A program made the translations under genes and the position numbers. From positions 1 through 59,666 of the forward strand of contig NZ_JAAZQX010000017.1 in the NCBI RefSeq assembly GCF_012371325.1: DNA of 59,666 nt. Direction: 5' to 3'. The notes beneath the pieces are model-generated. The model was not told where the DNA came from. It saw only the letters and a list, made by a program, of their open reading frames with translations, and ran no database searches. Below, piece by piece: positions 1 through 7,802 of the stretch (within the stretch, counting starts at the first letter, position 1; the number at the start of each line of letters is the position of its first letter). This DNA comes from Acinetobacter sp. A2. GTDB lineage: Bacteria; Pseudomonadota; Gammaproteobacteria; Pseudomonadales; Moraxellaceae.

Positions 1-11
1 TTCTTGCTCAT
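1..11 (-). CDS. Start of an unidentified gene running off the left edge
   Basis: On the minus strand an ATG at 9-11 begins Met-Ser-Lys and is preceded, a few bases upstream, by a good ribosome binding site (GGAG). Only three codons lie in the window, so the product cannot be named. It starts about 170 bases from the point where the neighbouring hsdM remnant is cut off. An insertion sequence transposase is therefore a reasonable guess, but that is inference only. Confidence 0.3.
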
Positions 12-183
12 GGTAAACTCCTAATGAGTATGTATAGTTTACCAAGTTAAACCCTCCTGTTTTTTAAGCACACATCACTGTCATGTAGTACACATATCGG
101 GTGAGAGCTATCGTTTGAAGGATAAAAAAGAATAGTGATTCAGCCACAGGTTGAAACTTAATACGAGGTCAAAGGGGGCAATT

Positions 184-597
184 TTAGAATGCCGTTAACA
201 AAGCTTGATAATCATTTTTAGGCAAGACATCTTTAAAATCTTCTTGCCCTTGATGATCTTCAATTGCCTGCATGGCTTCTTTAATTTTGGTTGCTAAATC
301 TTCACTTTCAGGAAGTTCTAATAAGTAGTTATAATGGGCATTATCCGGCAAATAGAAGCCACAATGTTAAATGGCAATTTCAGACAGAGGCTTTTCACGG
401 CGTGTGCCTTTAAGTTCATTAAATTCTTTTAGAATCGCTTCTTCAGCTGCAACATATTTGTTATCAGCAAACTTTAAAAAAATTAGACCAAGTACAGGCG
501 TGGAGTACTCATTCGGTTTTAAGTCTGTATTTGCACGTAGACTATCGGCAGCTGACCAAAGTTGATCTTCTAACTATTTTAACTCATTGAGGTTCAT
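184..597 (-). pseudogene. hsdM: hsdM N-terminal fragment, type I restriction-modification methyltransferase (broken)
   Basis: Read from the ATG at 595-597, the minus strand encodes the start of a type I modification subunit: an acidic N-terminal helix, then DQLWSAADSLRAN and STPVLGLIFLKFADNKY, as in the HsdM N-terminal domain. Codon 8 is TAG (574-576) and codon 77 is TAA (367-369), so it cannot be translated as it stands. The reading frame ends at 184, after about 138 codons out of the 500 or so usual for HsdM. The SAM-binding and NPPF catalytic regions are absent. The XRE gene lies immediately upstream on the same strand, which suggests a former regulator-hsdM operon. The family call is firm; the cause of truncation (a mobile element to the left) is inferred. 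Confidence 0.85.
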
Positions 598-660
598 AAT
601 TTTTCCAAATCAATTTATATATCCGATCTGCTCATTTTCTTTGAGCATTTATTTTTCCAG

Positions 661-987
661 TTATGCCTTTTGCAAAGACAAGATGAACTTCTGAATCATC
701 TCTCTTTCAGACTCTGGTAACTCTTGAATAGATTTAGCAATTGGGTCGGTGCCTAGATCTGAAGAGCGCTCTGTACGCCCCAATAGATAATCAGCAGACA
801 CATTCAAAACAACTACAAGCTTGTAAAAATTTTCTAAAGACGGCTTACGAGAGCCTGCTTCAATATGTGAAATAGATGTTGAAGGTATACCTGTTTTGTC
901 AGAGATATCCTGCTGCGTCATTTTTCTTTGTGTTCTTATTTCTTTAAGCCGTGCACAAAACAGCTCAGTATCCATCTCAATCAACAT
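661..987 (-). CDS. XRE-family helix-turn-helix transcriptional regulator
   Basis: This is a small DNA-binding regulator of about 108 residues. A Cro/C1-type helix-turn-helix fills roughly residues 11-66 (the segment TQQDISDKTGIPSTSISHIE includes the recognition helix), followed by YLLGRTE, common in phage-type and restriction-controller repressors. The ATG at 985-987 is preferred to one at 1056 because the longer form would run through the likely promoter and operator. Another ATG lies four codons further in. The hsdM remnant lies 63 bases downstream on the same strand, so the protein probably once controlled that restriction system. A perfect inverted repeat at 1061-1076 is a likely autoregulatory operator. 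Confidence 0.85.
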   Translation of the reverse strand: MLIEMDTELFCARLKEIRTQRKMTQQDISDKTGIPSTSISHIEAGSRKPSLENFYKLVVVLNVSADYLLGRTERSSDLGTDPIAKSIQELPESEREMIQKFILSLQKA

Positions 988-1060
988 AAAACACCATAAT
1001 TCGACAATAACAACTTGACTATATCGACAAGTTTTAATATATATACATGACAGCATTTTA

Positions 1061-1076
1061 TTGTCTATTTAGACAA
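1061..1076. promoter_or_regulatory. Palindromic operator candidate for the XRE regulator
   Basis: TTGTCTATTTAGACAA has 7-base perfect inverted arms around two bases, a layout typical of XRE/C1-type operators. Related half sites with CGACAA occur at about 1002-1030 and 1147-1156. All lie in the divergent region between the XRE gene and the gene starting at 1274. That the XRE protein binds them is inference. Confidence 0.5.
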
Positions 1077-1200
1077 AAAGACATCATCAAAAGAAATTAA
1101 AAGAGGAAATTTAATATGAAGAATAGTGTATGTGCATGAGTGTCTTATCTCGACAATAAAACACTCATGCTTTTCATCTCAAATCACTGAAATGAAAGAT

Positions 1201-1220
1201 GTAAAATTTCGACGTTTTAC
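1201..1220. promoter_or_regulatory. Second inverted repeat upstream of the 110-aa gene
   Basis: GTAAAA and TTTTAC form 6-base inverted arms around eight bases, about 55 bases before the start codon at 1274. The sequence differs from the 1061-1076 palindrome, so a second regulator, or chance in AT-rich DNA, is possible. Confidence 0.3.
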
Positions 1221-1273
1221 CTTTGCATTCTTTCATAACAGGCCATTGAAGTAAATTTATCTTGGAGTCTATT

Positions 1274-1606
1274 ATGAGCAATTCACCAAGCCACATCCCT
1301 ATTAATATTCATCCAGCAATTCGAAGTTTAAATGTACGTCGAATTTCTAAAATGGTTGCGACAAAAATTATTGAAGGAACTGCGTTACAACTATGCATAA
1401 ATCCTTCTTTTTGTAATCAGCTTTCTGTAGCACAGCATCTGAATACTTACGAAGCTGTTGCATACTTCACAGATAACCAATATTTTGAAAAATATGGATT
1501 TAACAGATTCACTCTCGTTAGCTTTTATGAAATCTATGAAGAGCTTTGGAATGAATTTAAATATAAAGTGAACTATCAAGGCTCTATCAATGAACAACTT
1601 GAGTAA
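1274..1606 (+). CDS. Hypothetical protein, 110 aa
   Basis: I do not recognise a family. The product is a soluble, moderately basic protein with no signal peptide or membrane segment and an aromatic-rich C-terminal half (YEIYEELWNEF). The ATG at 1274 is preferred to an in-frame TTG at 1262 because GGAG lies six bases before the ATG. It is transcribed divergently from the XRE regulator across the operator-like repeats and faces the RepA-like gene, so it belongs to the island rather than to the core chromosome. Confidence 0.6.
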   Translation: MSNSPSHIPINIHPAIRSLNVRRISKMVATKIIEGTALQLCINPSFCNQLSVAQHLNTYEAVAYFTDNQYFEKYGFNRFTLVSFYEIYEELWNEFKYKVNYQGSINEQLE

Positions 1607-1641
1607 CTTAAAAGTAACTGCATGATTTTAATAAAAATCGA

Positions 1642-1744
1642 GTTGCTCATCATATTGCTCAAACTCCTTACTTTTGAGCAATATGGTGATCAAGACAATC
1701 ATATGAATCATATATAAATCAAGTTACTCAGCATATTATTCAAG
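1642..1744. repeat. Three 22-bp iteron-like repeats beside the RepA-like gene
   Basis: Three 22-base copies of one motif lie at 1642-1663 (plus), 1673-1694 (minus) and 1723-1744 (plus). They share a core close to CATATTRYTCAA, preceded by an ACTCA-, GCTCA- or GATCA-like box. The first two face each other and can form a hairpin with a 12-bp perfect stem. A half copy (GTTACTCA) lies near 1816. They sit in a 238-base AT-rich gap between the ends of two convergent genes. Initiator-binding sites at a replication origin are possible. The first pair could also work as a terminator stem, though no T-run follows. Confidence 0.45.
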
Positions 1745-1844
1745 TATATTGATTATGAACAACCTGAAATGATTATATTTCATGTATTTAACCCCATGTA
1801 GTTCAAGTTGAGCATGTTACTCAATATATAAAATTGAGTTAGAA

Positions 1845-3620
1845 TTATTTAGGTTGCTCTGATGTATTTATCGAATTCAATGCCCAATACCATCCTGATT
1901 TACCATCAGGTTTGAATGCTAAAATAGCAGGGGTTTGACGTTTTGCACGACGAATTGATGCATCACTAAAGCCAGCTTTCCTCGACTCAGCATAAACTTG
2001 TTTAGAAGCCATTTTTTCAACTTTGCTGAGCAATTCAATAAGAAAATCTTTCGCAGCATTAACTACAGAATTATTTTCACCCCTATCTAACTCTGATGCA
2101 TTTAAAAACTCTTTTGCGGAACCTTCAATCGTACCAACCCACTCGACTTTTGTCGTTTCGATAACATCTGAAATATTTACAGTTTGAAGATGAAATTGAA
2201 TTCCACTATCAAGACTAGAAATATTACTTTTTGCACGTGCTAGAATACAATCACCTTCTGTCTCTCGTCGAAAAATACACAAAGCCATCCTCGCTAGCGC
2301 ACTGAACGCCTGACTGCCTAGAATTCGGTCTGCAGGATTATTATTTATGCTAACTTTTGCAAAGTGGGTAATACCTAAAATTGCAAAATTATATTGATTA
2401 GCTAGATTAACTAATGGCTGTAAGGATCTTCTTACATCATTTGCTTTATTCATATCTCCTTGTACAACCGAAACAATTGGATCAATAATTAACAACTTAA
2501 CATCTGGATTATGCTTTATATATTGCTCAATTTTCGGAAAATCTTTCACAGGATCAAATGGCTCTGGTTTACCCTGCTTATTATTTTTTCCTTCAATAAT
2601 AGATACTTTGCTAATATCCGCACCATTTGCAATTAGCCGAGGTTTTAGAGTGTCTGCTGGATCATCCTCTGTTGAATAAATTAGCACCTTCCCTGGATTT
2701 TCACACTGTGAACCATCCGGGAAAAGTCCACCATTTGTGATAATTGAAGTTAATGCAAGCGACAAATTTGTTTTACCACATCCCCCCGTACCAGCAAGAA
2801 TTGTCATCTTTCCTAATGGTAACCACCCATACCATAGCCATCGAATTGGTGTTTCCTGAATATCCTCCATATTTACAATTTTAACAGATTCTGTTACAGG
2901 TACATCAATTTGAGGATTTTCCTCCACAAAGCCATAGCGATTAGAAAAATCAACATATAGCTGCTGCAGATAGGTCTGTAGGCCAATCTTATTTTCTATT
3001 TTTAAAACCTCATCAGAATTTAACAAGCTCAAAGCATTAATGTTATTGTGTAATATATCAACCAAAATAGGGCTGTTATTTGTAGTGTTTAAATAAAATT
3101 CAACACAATCATCTAAATTACTCGCGCATGCTACACGTTCTCCACACTGAGCAATTTTTAAAGCAACATCAATTCGATTCGTACAGTAATTTACTTTTGC
3201 ATTTCCTGAATTTTTATTGAATACAATAATGCCGTTTGTTCCCACAATGTAGCTGCTAAATTGCGTTGATTTAAATAATCCTTTTTGCCTGCCAAAAGCA
3301 AGAACACCACAAAGTTGCCCATTCTTACTATATAAATCAACAGCCAAAAACCCTTCAAAATCAAAATTTGGATTTTTATCATCTAGATATGAGTCTTCTT
3401 TAAATTCATAAAACAAATGACAAGCTGAAATATTGTATTTTACGAGAACAGGATTCGTATCTGATGCTGTCTTGAAAAGTTCATCTTTGGAGTCATGAAC
3501 CATAAGATAATTTAAATTTCCTGTACCGCTTGGCATTACATCCATGCATGAAGTTTTTTCGCCCTTATTCCTCATTACAAACGTAGGATGAGTATAGGCA
3601 GTATCGAATTTGCTCGACAT
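1845..3620 (-). CDS. RepA-like RecA-fold ATPase/helicase of a mobile element
   Basis: The product is about 591 aa. The C-terminal half is a RecA/DnaB-type ATPase of the AAA_25/RepA group: Walker A GTGGCGKT near residues 277-284, Walker B LLIIDPIVSVV near 375-385, and a later GITHFAK stretch, as in hexameric RepA helicases. The N-terminal 230 residues are not recognised; their length and place suggest a primase-like or TOPRIM-derived domain, but I see no clear catalytic motif. The start at 3618-3620 is chosen because the frame continues 16 codons upstream with no binding site before that ATG. However, a strong GAGGAGG lies inside this extension, so the start is uncertain. The gene follows the AlpA-like gene on the same strand, and 22-bp repeats lie beyond its 3' end. 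It probably unwinds DNA for replication of an integrative island. Confidence 0.75.
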   Translation of the reverse strand: MSSKFDTAYTHPTFVMRNKGEKTSCMDVMPSGTGNLNYLMVHDSKDELFKTASDTNPVLVKYNISACHLFYEFKEDSYLDDKNPNFDFEGFLAVDLYSKNGQLCGVLAFGRQKGLFKSTQFSSYIVGTNGIIVFNKNSGNAKVNYCTNRIDVALKIAQCGERVACASNLDDCVEFYLNTTNNSPILVDILHNNINALSLLNSDEVLKIENKIGLQTYLQQLYVDFSNRYGFVEENPQIDVPVTESVKIVNMEDIQETPIRWLWYGWLPLGKMTILAGTGGCGKTNLSLALTSIITNGGLFPDGSQCENPGKVLIYSTEDDPADTLKPRLIANGADISKVSIIEGKNNKQGKPEPFDPVKDFPKIEQYIKHNPDVKLLIIDPIVSVVQGDMNKANDVRRSLQPLVNLANQYNFAILGITHFAKVSINNNPADRILGSQAFSALARMALCIFRRETEGDCILARAKSNISSLDSGIQFHLQTVNISDVIETTKVEWVGTIEGSAKEFLNASELDRGENNSVVNAAKDFLIELLSKVEKMASKQVYAESRKAGFSDASIRRAKRQTPAILAFKPDGKSGWYWALNSINTSEQPK

Positions 3621-3730
3621 ATTAATAAACCTAACAATTAAGATAAAACCCTCCTCAAGCTGCTTCATATAAAGAACCAGCTTTAGCTTTAGTAAAAATA
3701 CAAAAAGTAAGGAGGGAGTTAAGAATTTAG

Positions 3731-3913
3731 CTACTTTATTTCACCTGCAAATCGCAGTATTTCATTAAGATTCCAACGCAATAGCCGACCATGCCGCCTC
3801 GGAACAATAGGACCATTTTCATAGATCGCCCATTTTCTGAGAGTTTGTTGTCTCACACCAAGTAGCTGTGCTGCTTCAGCAGTTGTAATTAATAGACTTT
3901 CTTGCTTCATCAT
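3731..3913 (-). CDS. AlpA/excisionase-like helix-turn-helix protein
   Basis: This 60-residue protein has one MerR-like helix-turn-helix of the HTH_17/AlpA type: ITTAEAAQLLGVRQQTLRKW near residues 9-28, followed by a basic wing with RRHGRLLRW. Such proteins act as excisionases or activate integrase genes in P4-like satellites and integrative islands. AGGA lies six bases before the ATG at 3911-3913. It is followed on the same strand by the RepA-like gene, a common pairing in satellite-type islands. No integrase is visible in this window. Confidence 0.8.
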   Translation of the reverse strand: MMKQESLLITTAEAAQLLGVRQQTLRKWAIYENGPIVPRRHGRLLRWNLNEILRFAGEIK

Positions 3914-4014
3914 GAAGCGTCCTGTGTAATTGACTTAAGTATTTTTTAGTTGATTTTGCATTTAATATGAATTTTCAAGTAAATTAGCAATAACTGAACA
4001 ATTGACTTTTATTT

Positions 4015-4782
4015 ATGAATAGTGCAGGTCGACCAAAAAAATCAGCCGTGAATCTCCTACAAACAATTTTTTGGTATGAATATGTTAACTTAAATATTTG
4101 TGCGTCAAATTTAGAGCGTGGAGAGCGGTTAACTGAAGAAGCTCAACATATATTTAAAACGCATGCTAATAAAATCGCTGATTTCTTCGAGCAAAATGAA
4201 TCCGGAATTTGGTACAAATATCGTGATGGGATTAAAACACCATCAAAATCGACATTAGAATATATAGATCTAAAAGTTCCGAATGCTTCTGTCTATTTTT
4301 ATCATCCACTCTGGAAATTTTTAGATACGATTCCATCTTCGAGAGACCTAGAAAAACTCTATGCTAATTTGGAGCTAGAAACCCGAAAGGCAATTGAAAA
4401 AGGTCTGGTTTTGAATCCTCAATACCAGCATCCTAACTACGATCTAGATGAAATGGAATTTACAAAATATGCGAATATTTTAGATTTCTATGCTTACATT
4501 TTATATTGCTACTACAAAGCTAAGTTCATTCTCGATTTAAAGCTAATGCAAAACACGATAGACTTTTTTAAAAAGAATATACCTATCTTGTTTCAACTTC
4601 AGGGTGAGCTAAGTATTTTCTTTTTTGATCTCTATACAAAACATTTAATCATGCCTAAACACTCAACCTCTATATTATGGGAACAACATTCATTTGTTCT
4701 TACTGAAGAAATCAATGCTATCCGTCAAGAAAAAAGATATCGCCAACTAAATCAACTGATTCAAAATTTTGTTTTGTGCTAA
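4015..4782 (+). CDS. Hypothetical island protein, 255 aa
   Basis: I recognise no family. The protein starts with a short basic GRPKK segment, which often contacts DNA. The rest looks helical and is rich in Lys, Tyr, Phe and Ile, with no signal peptide and no convincing membrane helix. It is transcribed divergently from the AlpA-like gene, and no clear ribosome binding site precedes the ATG. Its stop codon lies two bases before the 8-bp target duplication of the IS66-bounded unit, so the insertion just missed the coding region. Codon use is AT-rich like the rest of the island. Confidence 0.6.
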   Translation: MNSAGRPKKSAVNLLQTIFWYEYVNLNICASNLERGERLTEEAQHIFKTHANKIADFFEQNESGIWYKYRDGIKTPSKSTLEYIDLKVPNASVYFYHPLWKFLDTIPSSRDLEKLYANLELETRKAIEKGLVLNPQYQHPNYDLDEMEFTKYANILDFYAYILYCYYKAKFILDLKLMQNTIDFFKKNIPILFQLQGELSIFFFDLYTKHLIMPKHSTSILWEQHSFVLTEEINAIRQEKRYRQLNQLIQNFVLC

Positions 4783-4784
4783 GT

Positions 4785-4792
4785 ATATGTTG
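4785..4792. repeat. Left 8-bp target site duplication of the IS66-bounded unit
   Basis: ATATGTTG here is repeated exactly at 9683-9690, directly outside the two inverted ends of the unit. Eight bases is the duplication length known for IS66-family elements. Confidence 0.85.
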
Positions 4793-5593
4793 GCAAGCGT
4801 CCGCTGAGCCCCATCGCCATTTTTTAATTTGAGTTGGATTTCCAGCGGTGCGGCAGTAATTCTTCAATCTGGGTCACTTTATGTGTCGGCAACCTTTTCA
4901 GCACATCACTTAAATAGGCATAACGGATCCAACCCATTCAGTTTTGCTGACTGAATCAGGGTCATGACATTCGCAGCTCGCTGACCACTGCGTAGCGAGC
5001 CAGCAAACAGCCAGTTCTTTCGTCCCAAGGCCCAGGGACGCCTCTGATTTTCAATCCCTTGCGAAGCAATGCTTCTCATGTCAATGGGTAGATTGCCATC
5101 ATCCAGATAGCGGCTTAAGGCTGACCAGCGCTTCTGACTGTAATTGATGGCCTTTGCGATTGGAAAACTTGACGGCACCGTCAGATAATGTTGGTTGAGC
5201 CATTCATACAGTTGTTGCATGACCGCTTAACTATGTTGTTACCGGTATTCGCAGCGTTGTTCGGCTGTACCATCCGTCTTTTTCCTGAGTTCTGCTTCTA
5301 TAGCATACAGTTTCTGAATCATCAGTAATGCCTGGTCAGCGATCTGATTTTTCCCGGTTACATGCAGTTCATGGAATTTACGACGTGCATGCGCCATGCA
5401 GCCCACCTCAATGACCTGGCCTGATTTAAAGCGTGCTTTATAACCACTGTAATCATCACCACAGACCAGATGGCCCTGCCAGCCATTCAGGAATGGCTTC
5501 AGCATGCTGACCTGAACGGCTATCTTAGAGCCTATCCAGTATAATTTTCCCTCTTTTTTGGTGATTTAAAAAAGATTTTGATAAAATATTTTC

Positions 5594-5926
5594 ATGAGAA
5601 AACCTTACCCTAGCGACATTAGTCGAGAAGCCTTTAAAGAAATTGAACCACTTTTATTGAGTGGAAGAAAACAAACCCGTCCAAGAGTTGTTGATGTCTA
5701 TGAGGTCTTTTGTGCACTTCTTTACATCTTAAAAAGTGGCTGTCAGTGGAATATGCTTCCTAGGGAATTTCCACCTAAAAGTACTGTGCATTATTATTTT
5801 TCAATTTGGAATAAAAAGCCTTCAGAATCAGAACCTAGCATACTTGAGCAAGCTTTAAAAAAATGTGGTTGGCGAGGCCCGTATCAGCAATGGACGGAAA
5901 GAACAAACGAGCTTTATCATCATTGA
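5594..5926 (+). CDS. IS5-family transposase, first frame (OrfA)
   Basis: The 110-residue product contains the N-terminal helix-turn-helix region of IS427-type transposases (PRVVDVYEVFCALLYILKSG, then CQWNMLPREFPPKSTVHYYF). It lacks the catalytic DDE residues, which are in the next frame. Its end overlaps OrfB by 62 bases. A full transposase would need a shift from this frame into OrfB, which is +1 (or -2) relative to OrfA. A run of seven A residues near 5857 and AAAG near 5896 are possible slip sites. Confidence 0.85.
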   Translation: MRKPYPSDISREAFKEIEPLLLSGRKQTRPRVVDVYEVFCALLYILKSGCQWNMLPREFPPKSTVHYYFSIWNKKPSESEPSILEQALKKCGWRGPYQQWTERTNELYHH

Positions 5927-6395
5927 TTCACAAAGTGTAAAGAATACCGATACGGCACGTGATAAAGGCTACGATGCAGGTAAAAAGGTTTCAGGCCTTA
6001 AAAGGCATATTTTAGTAGATTCACAAGGCTTACCGCATGGAATGTTTGTGACCACAGCAAATTGTACAGATCGCCAAGGGGCACTTGATGTCATCAGTCA
6101 GCATAAAGAAACTTTAAAACAAGTAGAGGTTGTCCTTGTAGATGGTGGCTATACAGGAGATGCTTTTTCTTCAGCGGTTCAAGATTTAATTGGAGCACGA
6201 GTAGAAGTTGCTAAACGCAGTGAATTACATCAATTTGCAGTCATCCCACAACGCTGGGTTGTGGAAAGATCATTTGCTTGGCTAGAAAAATGTAGACGAC
6301 TCTGGAAAAACTGTGAAAGATATTTGAATACAAGCCTTCAATTCATCAATCTTGCTTTTTTAGCTCTTATTTTGAATAGAAAATATTCTGGATAG
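5865..6395 (+). CDS. IS5-family transposase, second frame (OrfB, DDE domain)
   Basis: The frame supplies the catalytic core: IIDSQSVK (first Asp), KRHILVDSQGLPHG, LVDGGYTGDAF (second Asp) and QRWVVERSFAWLEKCRRLWK (Glu of the YREK-like region). The ATG at 5865 may not be used on its own; translation by frameshift from OrfA is the usual arrangement in this group. No stop codon or damage is visible through the DDE region, so the element may be active and may also have moved recently. Confidence 0.85.
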   Translation: MVGEARISNGRKEQTSFIIIDSQSVKNTDTARDKGYDAGKKVSGLKRHILVDSQGLPHGMFVTTANCTDRQGALDVISQHKETLKQVEVVLVDGGYTGDAFSSAVQDLIGARVEVAKRSELHQFAVIPQRWVVERSFAWLEKCRRLWKNCERYLNTSLQFINLAFLALILNRKYSG

Positions 6396-6689
6396 GCTCT
6401 TAAAAGTCATAGATCACCACCTGAACTGGATTGTACTGTGTGGTGGCATAGGCCCAGACATAACCTTTCTTCGGTTTTTTCTCATCCTCACCCATCCGCA
6501 TGATGGTGACCGGCGTTTCATCGGCATGAATCACCCGCTGTTAAAGTACCACCTGTTTTAAGGCATTGGCCAGAGGTTCCAGTTCAACAACGCAGCGACC
6601 AATCTGAGCACTGCTTCGCAAGGGATAACGTTAATCTGGAAAGATCAATGCCCGCCCGCTGATAGATCAGGCGCTGACGGTACAGCGGC

Positions 6690-6767
6690 CAATATCATGA
6701 CTTTAATCCAGTCAGCAAAGCTGAATGGGCTGGATCCGTTATGCCTATTTAAGTGATGTGCTGAAAA
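6690..6767 (+). pseudogene. tnpC: IS66 TnpC C-terminal fragment, right copy (part 1)
   Basis: The plus strand encodes ANIMTLIQSAKLNGLDP, the same C-terminal segment as in the left copy but in the opposite orientation. The extra T after GATCCG is present here too, shifting the frame just as in the left copy. The IS66 sequence stops after GTGCTGAAAA at 6767 and resumes at 9582 with GTTGCCGACG, so the 2.8-kb cargo at 6768-9581 interrupts this copy. Confidence 0.8.
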
Positions 6768-6871
6768 TGCTGCTGTTTTTGAGTAATTAAGTTAAATACT
6801 AGGTAACAAACAATCATACTTAGTAATAGAATTACATTTAGACTAGCCTTGCCTACAGTATGATACTTTAA
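6768..6871. other. Left border of the cargo inserted in the right IS66 copy; no gene seen
   Basis: This AT-rich, 104-base stretch separates the broken IS66 sequence from the first copy of the 79-bp repeat. I find no reading frame, terminal repeat or promoter that can be supported. The 10 bases flanking the cargo on each side show no clear target duplication. Confidence 0.3.
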
Positions 6872-6950
6872 TAAATATAATATAAATTTGGCACCAATAA
6901 AAACAAATACCTATACACAATAAAGGATGAAACTTTATTCCTTCCATATA
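6872..6950 (+). repeat. 79-bp imperfect direct repeat, copy A
   Basis: Copy A matches copy B (9503-9581) over 79 bases without gaps, with about nine mismatches counted by eye. The shared left part includes TAAATATAATATAAATTTGG. The two copies bracket the 2.5-kb segment holding the nuclease and macro genes, the thioredoxin remnant and the MITE. Confidence 0.8.
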
Positions 6951-6955
6951 CGCGT

Positions 6956-7198
6956 GTGGCACGTTTAGGTCAAAAACCTGCTGCGGTAACAGTATCTGCT
7001 GAAGCTTTGCAAAATGCTCAGGCACTTGAAAGCTTGCTGATCCAGCAAGGGATTGTAGCGATTGCGAAAGCGGGTCTGACTGCGGAGCAAGTTGCACTGG
7101 TTCGCGAAACTGGTGTAGTGGTGATTACCGATGCTACTGAAGGCACAGATACAACTTTAACTGTAGAATACAGAACTCAGTCCTTAAAAGCTGCTTAA
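6956..7198 (+). CDS. Hypothetical protein fragment, 80 aa
   Basis: The frame is open from inside the 79-bp repeat; the first start is GTG at 6956, with no good binding site. The sequence is rich in Ala, Val and Thr (RLGQKPAAVTVSAEALQNA, then EQVALVRETGVVVITDATEG) and looks like the C-terminal end of a larger protein, perhaps a phage structural protein, but I cannot name a family. Its composition is clearly less AT-rich than that of its neighbours, which suggests a different origin. It is probably a gene stub fused to the repeat. Confidence 0.4.
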   Translation: MARLGQKPAAVTVSAEALQNAQALESLLIQQGIVAIAKAGLTAEQVALVRETGVVVITDATEGTDTTLTVEYRTQSLKAA

Positions 7199-7247
7199 TC
7201 AAACCGTCCAACTTATTGGGGTCAGATCAGAAAGGCGGGTTTTTGTT

Positions 7248-7802
7248 TTAAACAATATTAATTTGGATTTTTGGATCGTCCAAGTTGGACAGAATAGACG
7301 CATAAATATTGTAATTTTCTTGATCGTAACAAATGAAATACACATGTTGAATATATTCAAAACTAGGTAGGCTTGACAGTACAGTGCCAATTGCAATTTC
7401 TGCAGCTTCCTGTTTTGGATAGTTATATACACCAGTTGAGATATTTGGAAATGATAAGCTTTTTGCTTGAACTTCATTGGCTTTGACTAAACTGTTTAGA
7501 TAAGCATTACAAAGTTCTTCGGCTTCCTTTTTTGAGCCGCCCAACCAGCGAGGCCCAACTGTGTGAATGATGAATTGAGCAGGTAAATTTCCAGCAGTAG
7601 TAACTACAGCCTGACCATTAGGAAGAGAGCCACCAATCTCATTGTGAATCCTGCGACATTCCTGTTGCATCTCTACACCAGCTTTTTTATGAATGATGTA
7701 ATCTACACCACCCCCACCTAGTAAAGACTTATTGGCCGAGTTAACAATGGCATCCACATTTAAAGTGGTAATCTCAGTTTGTAGTAGAGTGACTTTCTTC
7801 AT
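7248..7802 (-). CDS. Macro domain protein, probable ADP-ribose hydrolase
   Basis: The 184-aa product is almost entirely one macro domain of the MacroD/YmdB type. VDAIVNSANKSLLGGGGVD lies at residues 16-34 (substrate-binding Asn and the glycine loop), IHTVGPRW near 79-86, and NISTGVYNYP near 120-129 (second phosphate-binding loop). Such enzymes remove ADP-ribose from proteins or nucleic acids, or hydrolyse O-acetyl-ADP-ribose. Its ATG overlaps the last 29 bases of the upstream nuclease gene and has no strong binding site of its own, so translational coupling is likely. Both genes lie in cargo inside an IS66 remnant. A role as partner or antitoxin of the nuclease is inference. Confidence 0.9.
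   Translation of the reverse strand: MKKVTLLQTEITTLNVDAIVNSANKSLLGGGGVDYIIHKKAGVEMQQECRRIHNEIGGSLPNGQAVVTTAGNLPAQFIIHTVGPRWLGGSKKEAEELCNAYLNSLVKANEVQAKSLSFPNISTGVYNYPKQEAAEIAIGTVLSSLPSFEYIQHVYFICYDQENYNIYASILSNLDDPKIQINIV

Larger units (their letters stand above)
5528..6399 (+). mobile_element. IS5-family insertion sequence (IS427-like), 872 bp
   Basis: The element is bounded by inverted repeats beginning GAGCCTATCCAG and ending CTGGATAGGCTC. TTA precedes it (5525-5527) and TTA follows it (6400-6402), fitting the short TNA target duplications of the IS427 group. It carries two overlapping transposase frames. It sits inside the left tnpC remnant, and that remnant continues on both sides, so this is a later insertion. 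Both reading frames look intact. Confidence 0.9.
4824..6689 (-). pseudogene. tnpC: IS66 family transposase TnpC, left copy (interrupted and decayed)
   Basis: The minus strand encodes middle and C-terminal TnpC pieces: PLYRQRLIYQRAGIDLSR near 6630-6688, then HADETPVTIMRMGEDEKK and GYVWAYATTQYNP (6403-6540), then WQGHLVC.DDYSGYKARF and MAHARRKFHEL (5239-5505), and GRKNWLFAGS with NVMTLIQSAKLNG (4906-5220). It is broken by the IS5-family insertion at 5528-6399, by in-frame stops near 6541 and twice between 5220 and 5238, and by frameshifts. One frameshift is an extra T after GATCCG; the canonical ending YAYLSDVLKRLPTHK then continues in the next frame to a stop at 4824-4826. The N-terminal half is missing. 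Confidence 0.85.

Noticed and set aside
371..565. Plus-strand open frame of 64 codons
   Set aside because: It lies entirely opposite the hsdM remnant, whose minus-strand translation is clearly a known protein; the plus frame has no ribosome site or protein character.
7199..7477. Second minus-strand frame overlapping the macro gene
   Set aside because: The macro domain frame has all family motifs through this stretch; the other frame is a shadow.
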